From positions 1,466,001 through 1,530,000 of the forward strand of contig OZ037770.1 of the NCBI GenBank assembly GCA_964035545.1: a DNA stretch of 64,000 nucleotides, written 5' to 3'. The notes beneath the pieces were generated by a model. The model did not search any database. It saw nothing but the letters and a program-made list of their open reading frames with translations, and was not told where the DNA came from. Positions 60,792 through 64,000 of this stretch are shown here, in pieces; position 1 is the first letter of the stretch; every line of letters starts with the position of its first letter. The translations under genes were made by a program, and so were the position numbers. This DNA comes from Bugula neritina. Lineage: Eukaryota; Bryozoa; Gymnolaemata; Cheilostomatida; Bugulidae.

Positions 60792-63060
60792 GGAAAGTGT
60801 TGTTCCCCCTTTCTAAAGAATACTGTAATCATCATGCACATGGAGGTGACATGATCATGATGAACTAGCCAATAGGAACAGTTTGGGGTCATGTGAACAA
60901 TTAGTAAGAGTTCCCGCGTAGAGTGTTGTGGTGAGTGAGGACTCAAGTTGTAAACACGTATTGTGAATGTGTACTATTGTGGATTGACAATGTTTTTCTC
61001 ATGTACTTCATTTTATAAATATAGTGTTCTATTATCCGGCTACTTATACCTTGTTAAATTGATTAGATTGGAGCAAATGTACTAATTGATTATACACACT
61101 GATAACCCCCATAAGTGAAAATCAACAACAGTATAATAGGGAATATATATGAAGAATTACCACAGGATAGTTAAGGACATCCTCACTAAGAATATCATAA
61201 ATAATTTCTCTCAAAATGTAGTTTAGGTTTTTGAATAATATGGCTTTGTGGGTGGCATGCGTGTTGCCTACTTGCAATTGTTTAGCCTAAGATCAAACTA
61301 CAACCAATAAGCAGCAACCTTTATTAGGGCTGCGTAATCTATCAACATTCCATTATGGGTGCTACATAAACAAAGTACAAAGCAAGCTATTCATTATAGC
61401 CTGCCAGCTAGTAAGCCTGTAATTATTATGTACGCGCCAATATCTTCTCATCTCTACGTGCTCATTGAAGCGTAAAGTGCTGCGCGCTGCTAATTTTCTA
61501 TGAAAAAATATAGTATATTCAGTGTATAAATCACCAATTTATGGGCAATCTAGAAGAGTTATTGGAAAAAAAAAAGATTTGCACTGGAGAAATATCTCAG
61601 GATTCCAGCAGTGCAATTTTTATTCAGATATCATGTTTTCCTGCTGAGTTATTTTACTGGCACTGAAAAGTCAGCTTTTCAGGCAAAATTGGCCAAAATT
61701 GGGCAGTTTTCTGTCTATAACTTTGCAAAAAAAATGAAAATTGAAATTTCCAAAAAACTTACACTGGAGAAAAAGAAGATCTACAACATAGTTTTTAAGT
61801 TTTGACTCTAGCACAATTAGGTGAGATTTTATTTTACTGGCAGTGAATTCTTGTATGATTAAAATGCAAACCTCAGCAAGGCAGTTGCAGGTAAAATGTT
61901 GCCCTTAACTATCCTGTGAGAGTCAATGCTTTTGTAATGTTGGTCGTAACTACAGCCCATTTGACTAAATATAATGTTCATTTTGCTTACTTTACCTTCC
62001 TTTCATATTTGAGTCCATAATTAGTTGAATTATGAGAAGCCTATATAGGGAGGTCTACGAATGACTATAAATGAAAGAACAATCTCGTGTTATTTTAGCA
62101 CGAACTTCAATATAAAGAAAACATTGAAAACACAAATCTTTAAAGCTGAATAATATTTAAATACATTTAACAAAATGACTTACTAATATTTTATGGACCT
62201 GTTTGCTAAAGACTCATAAGCGTCCTACGTTGCTTAATTTTAAAGTCGTTTGTTTCAGGCTAAGACACTATATTATATAAGCAAATCAATAGGTTTAAAA
62301 AAATGCTAAAAAGTTAGTTATTTTAACTGGTTAGCTGTTATCCAATGTGAAGAGTATAGGAATATTTCACTAAGTGCTTAGAATAAATCAAGAAAAAAAT
62401 ATTTTTTTATTAGAAAGCTACACAGTCAGAGATATTATTTTTGTGATGAAATTATCTTTGTTCAAATTGTTGTACTCGCTGTGCATTCACTTTCAATAAT
62501 GTTTTCAACATGTAAAGATTTACTTATCTCACCTTGCTCTGTGAATCACGTGCGCTATTCATCTAAAATAAATTAAAAACAAATGCAACTCAAACGATGT
62601 TTACAAGTTGACGAAGTAGTATACTATACACAAACAGTTTAAGGGCATGTTTCTTAGGTCTTGGCATCTTTCTAGCTATGTATGACATCAAAAACATTCC
62701 ACAGAATATGCTAGATGAAAAAAAATTATATAGTATTTTTTTGAGCAAACATGAAAGATTTGCGAAACATTTTATAATAATATAGTTATAGTTATGCAAA
62801 TGAGAATTATATTGTAAAAAATATATTGCAGATAATATTGTTCTCACAAGAGCAGTTCTTTACTTTTAATAAGTGTTTACACTGAAATTTGACAAACCTC
62901 AAGTATTTTATGTCAAAATCAGAAAAAAATAACATATTCTATTTGAACTAATTTCCTGCGATTACAAACCAATCTAGAAAAGAAATCCTTGCCGTCCATT
63001 GCGGTGTTTCTATTCTCAGTTAAAGGCTCAGGAAATGATCACCTGAAAAAGAGTCATTTG

Positions 63061-63063
<3 letters not shown>
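60792..63063. other. Downstream of the CRE promoter, no supported gene
   Basis: A GC-richer patch occurs at 61430-61495 (gcgcgctgc, acgcgcc), but no coherent ORF or splice-linked exon could be built. ORFs 61611-61805 and 62590-62847 are lysine- or hydrophobic-rich by composition. Confidence 0.4.
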
Positions 63064-63386
<323 letters not shown>

Positions 63387-64000
63387 CAGATATCTAAGGG
63401 AGCAATCAACACGAAGATATTTGTTTTGGGCCTAATAAAAACTTGGAGTTTTGAAAATCACAATGAATATGAATCAAGCAAGCACCTCCAAAAAACAGTG
63501 TTATAAATTGAACTGTACTTGACAGATGCAATAGTCTATAATAAATCGGCTATAAAAACCAAATTGTTTCACTGCAAACAGGTTGGTTTCCAATTATAAA
63601 GAACTTCTATTGGCATACTTTTCAATTCATGAACTGTGAAAACGAATTAATTGATATCTTTGGTTTCATGAACAGAAACAATGTATTTTTTAGCAATGAT
63701 TTTAGATAACATATTTCAATGAATTCATTGCTTCAATACAGCTGTTGCATATCAACATATTATTTGTTTAAAATCAATGTCTTTTGGACATCAGATAATA
63801 AAACTTTTGAAAATCAATTACTTCACAACTGGTAAACAAACTAGCTAAATACAAGTTTAAACTAGATCAATCCGGTAGCATAAGTTATAAATAAGAAACC
63901 TTTCAACCAATCTCGCGAAGAACAAAGGTGTTTCAGGGCAACACCGGCAGAGAGCAGCGCCAGCTGCGAGTGGATGAGCATGCGTCCAACAATTTAAATC
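63387..64000. other. AT-rich sequence ending in a GC-richer patch
   Basis: The last 100 bases (63905-63990) are clearly richer in G and C (gcgaagaac, caccggcagagagcagcg, cagctgcgag) and contain a CCAAT. They may be the start of a gene or promoter that continues beyond the window. Confidence 0.4.

Overview
The window is AT-rich nuclear DNA from a eukaryote, most likely an early-branching animal. A sponge or cnidarian-like genome is my best guess, but nothing in the sequence settles the species. The evidence is short spliced exons with GT/AG introns, TATA-box promoters with CCAAT elements, an R2/NeSL-type LINE with a restriction-like endonuclease, a THAP/HTH/DDE transposon, TTAA-target non-autonomous elements, tRNA-derived sequences and long (TA)n tracts. 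There are no bacterial operons. Most of the sequence is repeat-derived and only two spliced genes are reasonably supported.

Layout. Bases 1-6518 and 29797-37072 are the two arms of a large inverted duplication separated by about 23.3 kb. Each arm carries the same LINE 3' part followed by about 5 kb of unusual, degenerate sequence phased in hexamers. The right arm also has a clean 768-bp insertion with a TTAA target duplication; the left arm shows the empty site. A second copy of that element lies at 28353-29120. In the left arm the LINE continues inward to about 8165. In the right arm it is cut at 29797 and abuts a tRNA-like sequence.

The spacer between the arms holds a featureless AT-rich stretch (8.2-15.7 kb), a small motif-rich repeat (15.7-16.3 kb), and the C-terminal exons of a beta-propeller (NHL/TRIM-like) protein (16416-18979). 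It then holds a promoter plus two exons for a very small secreted peptide (20.6-21.9 kb), a hairpin between two (TA)n tracts, and a palindromic THAP-DDE transposon (23541-27027) whose 3' half has been duplicated in inverted orientation.

Distal to the arms are a polypyrimidine tract (37.5-37.9 kb), a foldback-type element (39475-42048) inserted in an older repeat, and about 6 kb without a convincing gene. Next comes a tandem array of ten monomers of about 893 bp (48096-57024) with higher-order two- and three-monomer periodicity, flanked on the right by older diverged monomers. The last 5.5 kb contains a CRE-plus-TATA promoter candidate (60767-60791) and a (TA)n/(CA)n tract.

The two genes show no functional link to each other. 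What unites the window is repeated inverted and tandem duplication: the large arms, the palindromic transposon, the foldback element and the satellite array.
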